DNA of 64,000 nucleotides from Capitulum mitella (Eukaryota > Arthropoda > Thecostraca > Pollicipedomorpha > Pollicipedidae). Positions 47,331 to 59,960 of the stretch are shown piece by piece. The stretch lies in contig CP099846.1 in NCBI GenBank assembly GCA_030062745.1, positions 22,744,701-22,808,700 of the forward strand, in the 5' to 3' direction. Numbering within the stretch: the stretch's first letter is position 1; each line of letters starts with the position of its first letter. The notes under the pieces were generated by a model, which ran no database searches, had not been told where the DNA came from, and saw only the letters and a list, made by a program, of their open reading frames with translations. The position numbers were made by a program, and so were the translations under genes.

Positions 47331-48940
47331 CCCTCCGGCTTTTGTGAGCCATCGGGTGCCCAGCTGACCTTTGACTGCGCCCCGATTGGCCGAGGTGCTA
47401 TTTTAAATTCATCTCGGCTGCTTTCTTTGCAGCTGAGAAGCGTGCGCCTCGCGTTACTTGAATCTATGCCGTTAAAATGCAGGACGCGACACTGAGGATA
47501 GGAATTGAAAACACCATTAGTGTGTCTTCGCTGGTTACTGCGTCCATATTTTTGAAGCAGCCATCTTCCGCTTTCCCTTTTCTTTTTAGCTTTTCTAGGA
47601 ATGCTGTTTTTTTCCACAGTGATTAGTAAAATCAGGGCACCGAACATTAATCTTAAGGAGTCAATGCAAGAACTCCAAAACAGACAACGAACCGACTTGG
47701 CGTGTTTCTCTGTTCAAAACATGCTCTCAGATTAACTTCTCAGGTTTTGGAACGAACTGGAGAAAAGTGGCTTTACCTTCAAAACAGACAAAAATCGTTA
47801 TAGTGTTCAAACAAATAGGAGTACGAAGTACGGAATTTCCACGGTTTAAAAAACTTTCACAGTTTGACCATCAGTCCTCGAGGCACCGGCAAAATTTTCA
47901 GGGTTGCCAATGCCAGCCAATGGTTCTTGCTTCTTGTCCGGCACTGCTGCGTACCACCTTTCTGTGGTGATAGTTTTGCTGTCGTTAAAATGGAAGGGCT
48001 GAGGTGTTATGGTCTTCATTTAACTATACTTTACTCCCTGTCGTGGTTGGCTTAAACATCGACTGTGGTAATATACACCACTTCGTATGTGGTGTTGCTT
48101 TGAAACACATGTTGGGTACAAGTTTTAAAAAGCTGTGTCTGCTTTTACATTTCAAGTCAGATATCAGTTATCCCCGCTTGACAGCAATTAAAACCATGAC
48201 TCATGGGACAGGAAGTGAGACGAGTTTGGCCATCTCGCAGCCTCATCAAAGGCTCGTTTAACAGCCCGTCTTGTGGCCTCACCTTGTGTCCGCTACAAAC
48301 GCCACGATTTACGGAGATTTTCTCGCCGTTCGGAAGGTACTTCATCCCTTTCCGTTCCTTTTTATGGCTGCCAACCAGATGGTAAATGATCCGAAACATT
48401 TTGTTTTAAAAGCTTGGACTTGTATGTCCATGACCATGTACTGGATGCTGGTCGCGAGCTAAACGAAACGTCGTTTGTCGTAGAAACGTTTAATAAAAAA
48501 ACGCTTTCAGGACATCACGAAAATGCTGGCAACTGCTTCTACAACGATGCACTCCGTTAACATTTTCCACTGACACGCTGACGGTACACGCATTATTATA
48601 ACGACAAACTCAACACACCTGATGTACGCTTCCCGTTATGCAGGCCATGTTTGTATCAAAACTTGGATGCTGTGCTGATTTATTCCCTGTCCGCGATCAT
48701 TGTTACAAATGTATTAATGGATACCAACGGCACCAAGTAGAGACACGTATCATCGTGTGTCTTTCATTTTTCACGTTTTCAAAAGGAGGGTGATTTTCCC
48801 CATGCACTGAACATTATCTGTCCCTCGCGCGCATGTGCATATATCCAAGAAGACGCTCAGATGCTTGCGTATCACCGCACCGTCGTAAACTGCGTCAGCC
48901 CATAAATCACGTGTCGTCCGACGTAGGGATATATCGACTG
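47330..48940. other. AT-rich spacer, no gene seen
   Basis: The longest frames are 107 codons (minus, 47324-47647) and 85 codons (plus, 48004-48261), without motifs. No arrays recognised. Confidence 0.4.
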
Positions 48941-49570
48941 ACTACCACTCTGGCCACAATCTCAGCGTCTGCTCCTCCCCGCCGTCCAATCCCCTCACCC
49001 CTGCTGCGCCGTTTCCTCCTCCCTACTCCTGCGGCCATAACTCGCCCGGCATACGTGAACTGTAAAATTCATCTATAAAACACTTATTAGCGTAATGTAC
49101 CGGCCTGTCTTGCCGGCCTTATGAAATGATGTCTACATAGGCCTCCCGGGAGCAGGCCGTCAAAACGCCGCCTCGCGCCCGATATTTATCACCGGCTCTC
49201 GGCCGCTCCCGCCCTCTCCCCGCTCTCCCGCCGGCCTCACCGGCACGCAACAATATCGAATCGAATGGGGTGAAAAATGTGGAGTTATTAAATGGAAAAT
49301 GCGGCGGCCGCCGGCGGCGGCGCGAACCTCCGCCGCAGGAATCAAGAGATCACCTGGGAGTTGGCTGCTGTCGCAGCGGCCGCCGCGTCGATCGGATGAT
49401 GGATGGCCGCGCCGCGATGGGATGAAACGGGCGGCGCCGCGCCAGGATTGACGACGACGGGGAGACGGGGCGGTGGGGAGACGGGGTGGTGGGTGGTGGG
49501 GGGACAGGGGCTGCGGGGGACAACGGTGGTGGCAACCCTTGAGGTTGAAGGGGGACCGAGGAATAGCTGG
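48940..49570. other. GC-leaning block with candidate non-coding core
   Basis: Between 49050 and 49110, TTCATCTATAAAACACTTATTAGCG sits next to a TGCCGGCCTTATGAAATGATG segment, within otherwise GC-rich DNA. The 3' part (49440-49510) is a G/T/GG-rich imperfect repeat (GGGGCGGTGGGGAGACGGGG style). No gene seen. Confidence 0.3.
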
Positions 49571-50690
49571 ATTAACTGATGCAGAAACGTGGCAAAGTTG
49601 CTAGGGACGGAGCTATTTTTGACAATGTCTTTCAATGCGACACCATAGAATCGATGTTAAAATTATCCATAGCTGGCAGAGCGGCCCCCGTGCTCGTACT
49701 GCCACTGTCCTACCCGCTCGATGGATTGTTGCACATATGGCTAAAAGGGAGGTAGTGGCGAGGCCGGGACAGCGGGGAGTCCAGGGTATTGGGAGATCTG
49801 AATATTGGGAAAACTGGTGCAGTAGTGAAACTGGTGGTTTGCTAGATGACGAAGTCGTGGGTAGGCCAGGGTGATGGTGGCGAGAATGAAGGCACGTGAA
49901 TATGGCGGTTTTTTAAGTTGATGAGGCTCGATTAGCCATTTTTTCAGTTCAGCTCAAGAGTTAAGGTTGAATTTTTATAAAGCTGGCAGGGTTGCCGCCC
50001 TGCCTGCCACAGACGGTGTGGTGCCAGTGCTGGCCGAGACCAGAAACGTTATGGAGACGGGAGAATCGTTATATGTCGAAATCTCCAGGCGATGAGATAA
50101 ATTGAAAAGACCGGAACTATTGAAAGATCAGAATTATCGGGGAGGATGGAGCCATTGTGCAAGGTGGACATCTCCACGCGGGGAAGGAGAAAAACAAGGC
50201 GAGTGGCCGCGGGAAATGTTCTGTCCCACAAGGGAGGAACGTCTAGCGCCATCTCTTTCAGCGTCGCCGTCAAACGCAGAAATGTTCCCCGTAACGTTAT
50301 AAAGAGCGGAGTCATTGCGGTAGGTTCTCAGCTTCCTTGAATCCAAACACTTCCAGTCAATTAAATGACTCACAGGGAAAGGCCACCTGGGTCGTAGTTT
50401 ATAGACACGGAAGGCTTGTATTTTTCATTACTTCCACGTCTAATTGGTTAAAAGTGCATGTCATCTGTGATAAGCAGATTAAAACACAAACCAGGAAAGG
50501 GATAAGTTTTAGACGTGCAGAGTCAGGGTGACTGGAAATACGAAAAATTACCTGCAGGGAATTGTAGGAATTTCTTCTGTTAACTTGAAGTATTTTATCC
50601 CATGCGAAACCGAGCTCACGTTGACCTGTGCTGTCGCCAAATCGCAAAATGAATCTTTCCGCGCGGAAGAATAATGCTACCGTTTCCTGG
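49570..50690. other. Spacer, no gene seen
   Basis: Mixed composition; frames up to 88 codons with no recognised family. Confidence 0.35.
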
Positions 50691-52000
50691 CAGGTTTTAC
50701 GCCTGCCGTGAACAGTAGCGCACGCCATTCCCAGCCGGCCAGCCGCTGCCCGGACTGCGCCGTGTCCGCCGCTGTCCGGTGCAGTCTGCCGTGTCCGCCG
50801 CTGTCCGCGGCCGCCCGCGGCCGCCCGCCTGGCCGCAATGGTGGCCGCTCCCTGTCTTGGCACTCAGCGAGGTAATAAATATCGTGCCGCATCCAGATGC
50901 ACCGTGCCGCCATTAATAACGCCGCGTCGCGGAATTAATCATTGGGCACAATGGCGGCGCCGGGCGGCGCGGCGCGACACAACAGCGCGCGTCCGGTGCC
51001 CGATGACAGGGCCTCCGCGCCGGCCGGCCCGCTATGATACAATTATGAGCAGGCCGCGCCCGCGGCGGTTTCGCCGCACCGCGTCTCAATCGCGGTCAGC
51101 GCGCGCGGCGGTTTTCGCGCCAAAAACGCGCCGAAGAGCGCGCGTTTAGCGGCGGTCGCGCTGCCGGCGCGGGGCGAGTCGACGGGCGGCGGCGGTGGAT
51201 TTGTGACGGCTGCCGCCGCGGGCGCGAGCCGGCGGATCGACGTTATTTACACAGCCGCCGCCGCATTCCGGGCTATAGCGCCGGCAGTGTTTTCCGGATG
51301 AAAGGCGCGGAGCCTCGTAAACCAGCGGCTGCTGTGCTTTGCATGGTGGCATAGACCATCAGCTGTCATCGGCGCGAGTAGGCTCCGAGTTGAGTCGGCC
51401 CGCGGCGCCCCCCCCGTCCCCCCCGCTGGGCGGGTCACACCGGTCACCACTCAGAGGCGGCGGCGCGCTGGCGCCGGCGGCGACGGCGGGCTCTTTGTCC
51501 GACGTCCATACGGATTATCCGGCGGCCGAGCGACGACGCCAGGCCGCCGCATAAACCTCCGGCCTGCCCGGGCGGCGGCGGTTCCGCGCCGCCCGTCGCC
51601 GCCGCCTCCCAGCCTGTCCGCCACGCAAATCGCCGGCCGATCGCCCCCCGCCGGGCGGCGGCGTCTGCGTGCGAAACACGTCCGAAATATGAAGTGGCGC
51701 GTGTCGGCGCCGCCGAGGGGGGCCGATGATCTCACGAGGACCCCTCCCCCCGCCCGCGGCAATGAGTGACCGACCGGTCCGCGGCCGGCGAGGCGGCTTC
51801 AATCAGATAACATGCAAATCGGACGGGCGGCTGCGGCGGCAAAAATGACGCAAGAGTTGACGGCACCGCGTCCTGACAGCCCGTCTGGAGCCGCGCCGTG
51901 ATTGATTCACCTGCGCCGCAAACGTGATCGGGGGCGGGGCGAGCCGCTGCACGCCGCCCCTCCCCCCGCTCCACCTCTCGGGGGCCGCCGGGCGAACTCG
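50690..52000. promoter_or_regulatory. Large GC island with dyad-symmetric AT cores
   Basis: A 19-bp segment GCCGTGTCCGCCGCTGTCC is duplicated at 50759 and 50788, followed by two GCGGCCGC sites (50807, 50817). At 50906-50958 the motif GCCGCCATT faces its exact inverse AATGGCGGC, with ATTAAT beside each. The octamer ATGCAAAT lies at 51812-51819. GGCCGGCC is at 51022. Frames of 60-154 codons run both ways and look compositional. The region is a good candidate for a CpG-island-type regulatory block. Confidence 0.33.
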
Positions 52001-52390
52001 GCCTGTGATGGATGTTAAACCGCGTCAGTCGCCCAATATCAGCAGGAATCGATGAAAACTTTTAATTGTTTTCGTGCAGTTTGTCGATGTCTGAAAACCA
52101 TTCGGTGCCGGAAATTTGAATTCGCCTAATGCAGCTTTGATTTAATTTCACTAATTGAAGCTGGGACCTGTTAATTAAGATAAAATATATGGATAATCAG
52201 TTTAAGAAGTACTGTGGGGTAAAAATGCAAATGAAGATGCAAGCAAATTCGACTCAATGGATCCCAGTAAACCAGGCAAAATTGAATTAAACTACCAAAT
52301 TCATTTGAATGAGGATTGATGAGAGCACGCGAGAGCTGCTTGGGCCTGATTCCGAGAAATTTCCCTGCATAGAAGATCTCATTTCCCTGC
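52000..52390. promoter_or_regulatory. AT-rich core with clustered TAAT motifs
   Basis: Between two GC islands, this segment packs ACTTTTAATTGTTTTCG, GCCTAATGCAGC, TTTAATTTCACTAATTGAAG and CTGTTAATTAAG. It also has the everted pair of TTAATT palindromes. The density of homeodomain-type sites is high, but AT richness alone could explain it. Confidence 0.22.
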
Positions 52391-53530
52391 CAATGCTGGC
52401 GCATGCCGCTGCCACGTCGCCCGCAGCCGCCCGCCCAGGCCGCCGCATCGCCCACAGCTGCCAGTCGACAGCCGCGCCGCGCGCCGGCCCGCCGCCTCTC
52501 GACGGCCACCTCGCGGCTGTTAATCCCCGTCGGCCGCGCCGTCGCCGGCCATGAATATGATTTCCTCGCGCGCAATCAGCGCCGCCACTTGAGCGGCCCC
52601 GCCAGCTGGCCGGCGGCGGCAATCAGGCAGTCGCCGCCGCTCCTTCATACCGGCCGGCGTAACGACAAACCGATATTAATAGGCGTCCGGCGCGCGCCAT
52701 CCGTCTCGCGCCGCCTCCCTGTAATGGAATAAGCGCGCCGGCCGGCGACGTCGCGGCGCGGCCGACATTAGCGATGACGCATGGTCGCCGCCGATGAAAG
52801 GGTGTCGCGTGCCGGCGCGACGAGGTCGCCGCCGCCGCCGGCCGCGGCCGCCGACGGGCCGACGCCGGGCGGCGGCGGCGGCGGGGTGGGACGGCGGCGG
52901 CGACCTCTGCTGTGGCGGGTGGCGTGGAAGGGGTAAGTCGGTTGTAGACTTTGGTTAGTGGGAGAATCGCGGATTGCGGTAGAATTGGGGTGTCGCCGGG
53001 ACTTCGAATGACGATCTGATCTTCGCGGCTGCTTCTCGGCTCATGAATAGGGAAATCGTCGAGGCACAATGGACTGCAAGGTCAATGAACCTTGGGGCGC
53101 GGTGAACAGCGGTCTCGGGTGCGATGCCGTTGACCGGAAGGAAGTTGAACTTCGGATCAGGTGCAGAACTGATTCCAGCAGCCATGAGGGAAGTTGATCT
53201 TGTGAGTTCCGCTCAGAAACCGCCGGCGATGAGGTCATGGTCGTTCGCCTGAAGAGGGGCTTTCCGTGGAAGGCTGTTAAGGAGGCTATAGAGGGTGCGG
53301 CTTCAGAAAATAATGCTGTCTTCGTCCGCGCTGCGGGTAACGGAAGCTCAGAGGCCTGTAGTGGCAATGTTGCTGAGAAAGTTTGCTTCTGATTTTGAAT
53401 GTCGAGAGCTTGCGACATCGGTACGAGAGCTGATCGGACTTTCAAACCTCATCAAATTTTCGAAAATTCCGGCAGACGTAGATTCAGCCATGATATTAAT
53501 GTTCCTGGACGAATTTTGAGGATGTATATT
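52390..53530. other. GC island, then mixed DNA
   Basis: CpG-dense to about 52940, then intermediate composition. Minus-strand frames of 148 and 134 codons (52623-53069 and 53041-53445) lack domains and overlap in different registers. Confidence 0.35.
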
Positions 53531-54430
53531 CAGATTTCGCAGTCTTTGCTTTTGAGGAGTTTTGCTCCGCGCCCTTCGTCATTACAGCGTGCCAAGAAAC
53601 CTGGCGGACTCTCCAACCCCTGCCCACTGGACAATCGCGCCGCGGCGAGCCATCCCGCAGCGAAATAGCCGGAAACCCCTCGGTCTCCCGAGTCCCAAGA
53701 GAGCCATGTCCTCGCTCCCGCCACTGTCCACCAAAGTTAGCACCGGCCCACCTCTCGCCTGATCATAACAAAACATGACTTCCCGGCCACTCCGGCGGAA
53801 AATCCAATACCAAATCCGAACGCCCGGCCGGCGCGCCCCAAATGCTCCGGCCATTGTTTGTGATTCAGTGGACAGCCGGTCCGCGGCGGTAATTTGTCTC
53901 CCGGCTCATCCTTCCCCTCCATTAGGCGGCGGCGGCACCGCATTTCATTTATACCAGAATATACTGCGATATCCTTTTATATTAGGCTTTTGACATTTGT
54001 CTTGCACCGCCGGCGGACGGGACAGTTTTGTTTTGGCTGGTGGCTCTCCGGGGCGCGCTCGTAAACGGCCGCTGCCGGCCTCGCCATATAATTTTTCACT
54101 TTTCTAATCTGGCGCCTCAGATTTAGTATGGCACGGGTCCATTCTTCTCCGTTTTATGCCCGGCCAACTTATTTTTATATCCATTTTTATAACGGGAGCG
54201 GGCATCAAATCAGGAGGCCGCCCGGCCGGCCGGCGGTGGCGGCCGGCACAATTGGACGGAGTAGCGGCGAGGCCGGCCGCGCTGACGCCGAGCGGGGCGC
54301 TGAGCTGCGCGGCTGCTGGGCGGTGTGCGGGCTGAGCTGCTCGCGGCAGCGGTGGAAGGTGTCGAGATCGGTTTCGAAGTGCTCGAGTTCAGGTGCCGTC
54401 GCTCCAGCTGGAGTGAGACGTTGCTGATGC
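53530..54430. promoter_or_regulatory. GC island with TTTAT-rich cores and GGCCGGCC
   Basis: GGCCGGCC occurs at 54224 and 54271. Between 53940 and 54210, TTTCATTTATACC, GATATCCTTTTATATTAGG, GCCATATAATTTTTCAC and a CTTATTTTTATATCC core lie in a GC-rich frame. TTTAT/TTTAC cores resemble posterior Hox or Cdx sites; this is inference only. Confidence 0.25.
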
Positions 54431-54840
54431 TTGTAATTATTTCTGCTTGGACTGTGACGTAAGCGGAAGACCTGGACAGAACCAATAGCATAAACTAGTT
54501 AATGTAGCTGCATTAAGAACACTGGCAGGAAGTCCTGAACTAACATCATGACAGCAGTGGTGCCATGCGTTTGGAGTCGGGATCAGTCGGTCGACTGAGA
54601 GTGCGAAAAAGAAGTTCTGCAGGCAAAAGTAGAGAAGGTTCTCAACGCGACTAGCATCTGACAGATGATGGACCGTTTGCCGAGAACTGAGACTTGCTTA
54701 CTGAGATGACGCCTCGCTCCACAGTCACGGCACTTCACGTCATGTGATAAGATGCTCGGTGTCGCGAGGTCTCCGCAAACCGATGCTCGAGTGATCACTG
54801 GGTCCCCATGCTTCCATCAGGCTTTGTCGTGCCACATATG
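54430..54840. other. Spacer, no gene seen
   Basis: Mixed sequence without arrays or recognised proteins. Confidence 0.3.
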
Positions 54841-55420
54841 CCGCCTACGACGGAGGCGTTTCCCACAGCCGAGCGCATTACGGCACTTGAGCCGTGTCCC
54901 CCTGCGCTGAGATTAGCGCAAAAGAGCGCGAATCGCCCCCGGCGCACTTCCAGACCCTCCACTGATTCGCTATTAATCATACATTTACCAGAGCGGCGGC
55001 GGCCGCAGCCCGCGACACGTGAGCGCCGCGGGGCACGTGCGACTTTTATCGTGGGCGCGGCACCGGGCGCGACCAAGAGGCTGTGAGAGGTGCCGGAGGG
55101 GCTCTCCTGAGCCGGGACCTGCCGGGGGGACCGACGACCCCCCGGGGACCGGCAGCTGTCATAGCGCGACCGAATGGGACCAGAGTCGCCGCCGCGCGCG
55201 CTCGCGCGAGGAAACAACACGCAGACAGGACGACGGGGACGCAGACAGGACGGCGGAGACGCAGAGGAGCGCCGACGAGCGAACGGCTGTCGTGTCTTGG
55301 CGTGCGAGAAGACACGTATAGCTGTGGACCGAAGAGGGGCATACAAAGGTGCTGGGAACGTGCGATGCCCGCCCTCGAGTATCGTAGCGAAAAGAGCTGA
55401 CCGGCTCTGAGGAAATTGGG
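54840..55420. other. GC island with a 20-bp tandem
   Basis: ACGCAGACAGGACGRCGG is repeated at about 55219 and 55239, with a partial third copy at 55259. A core GCTATTAATCATACATTTACC sits at about 54969-54989. A minus-strand frame of 227 codons (54795-55478) spans the island but is Arg/Ser/Pro-rich, shares DNA with opposing frames, and lacks a domain. Confidence 0.35.
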
Positions 55421-56600
55421 ATTCACGAGCACATGAGCTGGTCTGGAACTGACTAGATCTCAAAAGTTTAAAGTCCACTATACGTTTTGCAATTTAATCG
55501 TGGCAAACGGGGCCTTTATTTACCGCACAGGCCGACAGTTTCAAGAATCACAAGCATGAACTGGTGTCGGGCCTTTGAGTTCATCGAGAGTTAAGAGGTT
55601 TTCACCCAGAGTTTTGGGACCATTCGGTTTCGCGTAGTTTGTTTTGAGAAACACGACAGCTTTCCGGGATAAACGTATTGTTTCCATTACTAGCTACCTA
55701 ATTCACTGGATTTGAGTAGTTCACATCCATTTGTTTGCATCGCATATTGGGTTCAGAAACAAAAACCAGAAAGATCTGAGTGTGGCCTCTGATTGCCAAA
55801 ATAACTGCACCGAACATTAGCTGTTTTGTCCGCTAGAACAGCGGTCCATCTGTCCACATTTCACCTGCAGTCCCACTGTCGTCCCGTCCCGTTCCCATCC
55901 CGTTCCAGGCCGCTGGTGCGATTGCCGGTCCCGACGGTCCTCCCCACGCTGCCCCCGGGGACGGGGCCTCCCCGGCAATCCCATATCGCCGCTCAGATTT
56001 TCAATATCATTTGACAGCGGCCTCTTCGCCGTGACAGATCCACGTTCGGGACACTATTTGTCTGTTTCATAAGTCATTTCCGATGTTGGCGGCGATGTTG
56101 AGGCAATATAGCCGAATAAAAAGGCCTCAGAATGCAATAAAACCGGCGCCGGCGGCGGTGCGGCGTTGGCGGCGCGCTCCGCAGTCGCGACAGCGCGTCC
56201 ATCGCCGCTGGTCGGCCGCGGCGCGCCGCAATTGTCCGCCGCGCGTGACGGCTGGACGGGAGAGGGGGCGGCAGGCCTCGCGTTCGGCCGCCAGAGGAAG
56301 CGGAGAGCGGAGATTCTGTTTGATGCGACCGGGAGGTCGAGGGCATTGATAATCGCCTCTAAATCGCGTCATTCGTGGATATTTTTTAATGGATCGGTAA
56401 CACCGTTGCTGCTTGGATTTATGGTTTTCTTGGACGGAAAACATTCAGCGCGTGTTGCTTCTAGCTGCTAATGTTTGTTTATATTTGCTGCAAATGGTCG
56501 TACTGTCGCGTAGTGTAAGATAATGGGAGTGTCAGTCACGCTATACATGGTTCGTGGTAACTACAAATTGTGACGACATGAGTGATTAGAAATCCGAATT
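55420..56600. other. AT-rich spacer around a GC island (55.86-56.35 kb)
   Basis: AT-leaning DNA flanks a CpG-dense block. In the block, AAATCGCGTCATTCG and GATATTTTTTAATGG mark the 3' edge. Frames up to 105 codons are compositional. Confidence 0.35.
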
Positions 56601-57110
56601 GGAACGAGTCAGTTCTTCTGCCTGCGTTTTGCCACCTCGAACACCCGAACACCTAGCCGGTGCTCCAAAGCCTGCTGCATTCATCAACACACTGTTCCCT
56701 GCCACTCTCCGTCCAGCTGCGCCGGCGAAGCGTTCAGCCCACAGCCTCGCTGGCCTCTGCCGGGGGTTTATGCCAGAGCCCCGCCCTGCTGACCAGCAGA
56801 GTGTTTCTGCCCATCAGCGGCCGGCCGTCCGATCCTATTGTGGAGCGCTCCCCGGGCGGCCGGCGGCCGCACCTCGGCAGCCGGGCGGCCGGGGGACCGG
56901 CGCGGCCGCCGTCTATGGAAAATGTATAAACAAGCCCCGCTGGGAACCAGCGTATGAGCCGGCAGATTGGAAAACGAGATAGAAAAATGACGGCTGTCGA
57001 CGGCGGCGGCGCGGCCGTCGATTGATCCGCCGACGAGGCGGCCGACGGCCGACGGCACCGGCGGCGGCTGGGCTGGCCGTGTCGACGACGGCGGGGTCCG
57101 CCGCAGGGAT
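56600..57110. other. GC-rich island
   Basis: CpG-dense with GGCCGGCC at 56819. Frames of 89-127 codons (plus) and 96 codons (minus) overlap and lack domains. Confidence 0.4.
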
Positions 57111-57114
57111 CGGA

Positions 57115-57490
57115 AGACCGGGCGTCGGGGTCGTGTCAGAGCTCAGGGTCAGAACGGGCGTCAGTGTTATGCGTCGAGGCTGAGGGTCAAGGCGAGTGTT
57201 AGGGTCTGTGTCAGGGTTGGAAGGCAGACCGGGTGCTGGTGGTCTATGCCACCAGGCCTCAGGAACGAGGCGGGTGTCAAGGCTGTGTTTCAGGGCGCAG
57301 AGTCTAGGAGGGTGTCAGTGGTTCGTGCTGCCCTTGGCAGGGTGTCAGGGGAGAGGTCTCAGGACGTGCGTCAATGTGTGTTGGGACGCGTCAGGCACCT
57401 TTTTCAAAGGCTTGCGGTTTGGTGTGCGTCAGGCCCATCTCAGGACTTTCTGTCGCGGCGTGTCACTGTTCGGTCTGCGCTGTGAGCCAA
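57115..57490. repeat. Highly degenerate GTGTCAGGG-type tandem repeat
   Basis: Short G/T-rich motifs such as GTGTCAGAG, GGGTCAGAAC, GTGTCAGGGTTGG, GGGTGTCAAGG, GGGTGTCAGTGG and GGTGTCAGGGG recur irregularly, with roughly 18-35 bp between them. No strict period could be fixed. Two long plus-strand frames (107 and 79 codons) are by-products. Confidence 0.5.
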
Positions 57491-58430
57491 GGTGCGTAGG
57501 GTTCGTGTTGGAGCTTTGATCCATTTGAGCTATTTGAGCCATTTTGTTGGTTTCCCTGTATCTGGGCTGTTCGGGACTGCTGGAGCTTTAAACGGGGGCG
57601 AAAGGTCAACGCGAGTCAGTGGCTTTTCGAGACAACGAGAGTCAGTTTTCGGTGGCAAATTGGATCAGATGTTCGTATACAAGTTTCCGGTCACTGCGTC
57701 AGAGGTCTGAGTCTGGACTGCTCGTCAGCAAATTCTGAATTTAAAAGCTGTCCTGGGTGTTCGCTCTCTACATCATTTTGCTCTAGTGCTGCACACGTAT
57801 ACAATATAAAACTGGACAACTCAACATGGGGCATAAATATGGCTGTCAATTAAACACTATAAATACCTCACTCGTAAAGTCCTCACATGTTTGGTTCGCA
57901 TTTCGACAATGATGAGAAAATAGCCTGGAAAGCGGGTATTCATGTTTTATATCACCCCCTCCCCTCTCCCGTGTGGCATGCGGTACATGTGTGAAGTGCG
58001 GTGCATGCGGTAACCCTTGAATCTTCGTGGCAGAAACCGCAATTGTGCATAACCTGGTCTCACATCTCCCTCAAAGCTTAAGTCAATTGGAACCATTTCT
58101 TTATCCACGTGTTGTGTTGAAGCCTTCTCAGAGCCGTCTGAGAGAGAGCTGATATCCTGGGTAACGATGGCCGTGTAGGAGCAGCTCCAGTATGTTAATG
58201 TCGCACTAAAAAAGCTGGTGTTTATCGGTAGTCTGACATCGTGATATGGTTTGCCCCTTTTTCGAACTTCTGCTCGTTGCAATGGCTAAATCAATAGTTT
58301 TAGGGCACCGCGGCCAGAATGCGAGTTGAACTCCTCGTTTCCTTTGGCCCTAAAGACGTTAAGAAGGCAACAAGGAAGAGGTTTCATCGTAGGAGTGGGT
58401 CTCTCTGGAGCCCTGTAACCTGTCGAGGAA
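57490..58430. other. AT-leaning spacer, no gene seen
   Basis: The longest frame is 111 codons (minus, 57947-58282) without recognisable domains. Confidence 0.35.
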
Positions 58431-58777
58431 TCTCCCCAGCCTCCTGGGGTCCTTCATTTAAATTTATTTACTTATTAATTAATTTATTAAACTTAATAAA
58501 TTTATTTATTAATTTAAATGTAATTACTGAGAAACATCTTCACCGCCTCCTGGGGTCCTTCTTAATTACTGGGGAACCTCCTTTTCCTCCTAAGGAGCCT
58601 GCCCGGTTTCACGAGACCCCATCTTTCTTGAAAATCTTCCGGTTTCTTGAGGGACCCCAACAGCCTCCTGAGGAACCTCCACAGTCCTCTGAGGGAACTT
58701 CCCAGCCTCCTGAAGGATCTTCTCAGCCGCCTGAAGGACCTCTCCAGCCTCCCGGAGGCCTCCCCAGCCTCCTGACC
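58430..58777. repeat. 21-bp minisatellite interrupted by an AT-rich palindromic insert
   Basis: CAGCCTCCTGARG-type anchors start at 58661, 58682, 58703, 58724, 58745 and 58765 (21, 21, 21, 21 and 20 bp). On the plus strand the unit reads QPPEGxx. Upstream, the exact 16-mer CCTCCTGGGGTCCTTC occurs at 58440 and 58546, and TAATTACTGRGRAAC occurs at 58521 and 58563 (42 bp, twice 21). Between the 16-mers lies an imperfect AT palindrome (58456-58519), whose centre TTTATTAA-AC-TTAATAAA pairs perfectly. A 219-codon frame (58319-58978) spans all this and is not convincing as a gene. Confidence 0.75.
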
Positions 58778-58789
58778 TGCCCTGGCCTG

Positions 58790-59960
58790 GGACCTGCGCC
58801 GAACTGGCCGTCAGCCGGTCGCGCCTTCATCAGTCATCTGCCGACCGTGAAGGAATCCCTCTGCGTCGGCCGGCGCACGGCAGCGCGGCCCATCGCAGGC
58901 CGCGGCGGGGGGCGGCGCCGGCCAGTCACCGCCTGCCGCCGGCCAGTTTGTTACTTTAATTACCGGTATGAGCGATGACGTCGCGCCGGCCGCCGCCCGG
59001 TCTTTGTGCGGTCGCCGCTTGGCCCCGGGCGCTCCGACCGGGCGGCCGAGTCAGGTGACGAGAGTGATCGGGTGTGGCTCCTTGCGCGCAGCAGTGGACA
59101 GGGTTAGGATCATGTCAGGCCCGCAGACTTGGTGTTGGTGATCCGAGCGTTCGGAGAGGGCCAGCTGACCTGGTTGCTAGATGAAGGGGATGCTGATGCA
59201 GGTGGCCATGACGTGGAGTTTTGCTGGACAAAGAGCAGAACGGTCTGTTTGGTATGTATGTGGAACGATCAAACCTGGACAGAGCTGACATTTGTTGCTC
59301 TTGCTTTTGGTGCAATTTTCCAGCACTTCGGAATTTTTGCATCTTATGACAAGTCAACTACTTGCAGGATCACTGGAAGCGTGCCCAAATGGACAGCATG
59401 TTGCGCTAAAAGACCTGATGATTTAGTAGCCAAATAAAAGATCTCAATAATTGTATAATGAACACATGAACAGAAGTAAATGAACGACTCATGTCCAATA
59501 AAAAGCCAATTGCGCAGGACGGGAGACGAGAGAACAGCACAGAAAAATCAATTCCCCGCCCCAGAGATCAGCGCGAGATGGACGAAGCTGTTGGCCCCCC
59601 GGCCGACAGGACCGGCTGGTGCCCTCCGCTCGCCGCCTGCAGGTAGCTGATCCGCCTGCACGGACGCGACACGACGCGGACGATGAGCCGGCCGTGCACG
59701 AGCCGGGGTCAGGGCACCCGGAGCACGACCGGCCGCCGTCCGTCGCGCCGCGTCGGACGCCCCTGGTTTATGCGCCGCCTCCGTGTGGCGATTTTCGCCT
59801 GGCGCCGGCGGCCGACGGCGACACAATGCCGATGGGAGCGGATTAGTGTTGCCGGTGAGCCGCTGTGGACGTCCGGAGGCCCCCCCCCTCCGCGACGGCG
59901 TCGACGTCGCGGGAAGGTCGTCCGGACCGACTGACCTGCGGCACCGTCTGGGAAGACTCA
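58790..59960. other. Two GC islands with an AT-leaning gap
   Basis: CpG-dense DNA at about 58800-59100 and 59560-59960. The gap holds a 102-codon plus-strand frame (59129-59437) with an ordinary amino-acid mix but no recognised family. It is the least compositional frame in this area and could be checked, though I do not call it. Confidence 0.35.

Noticed and set aside
53960-54100. CArG boxes for SRF/MEF2
   Set aside because: CCTTTTATATTAGG and CCATATAATT do not fit the CC(A/T)6GG spacing.
54795-55478. 227-codon minus-strand frame as a gene
   Set aside because: Compositional openness in a GC island. It overlaps frames of 128 codons (minus) and about 100 codons (plus) and has no domain.
58319-58978. 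219-codon frame with QPPEG repeats
   Set aside because: It spans a 21-bp minisatellite and an AT palindrome; the repetitive residues follow from the DNA repeat.
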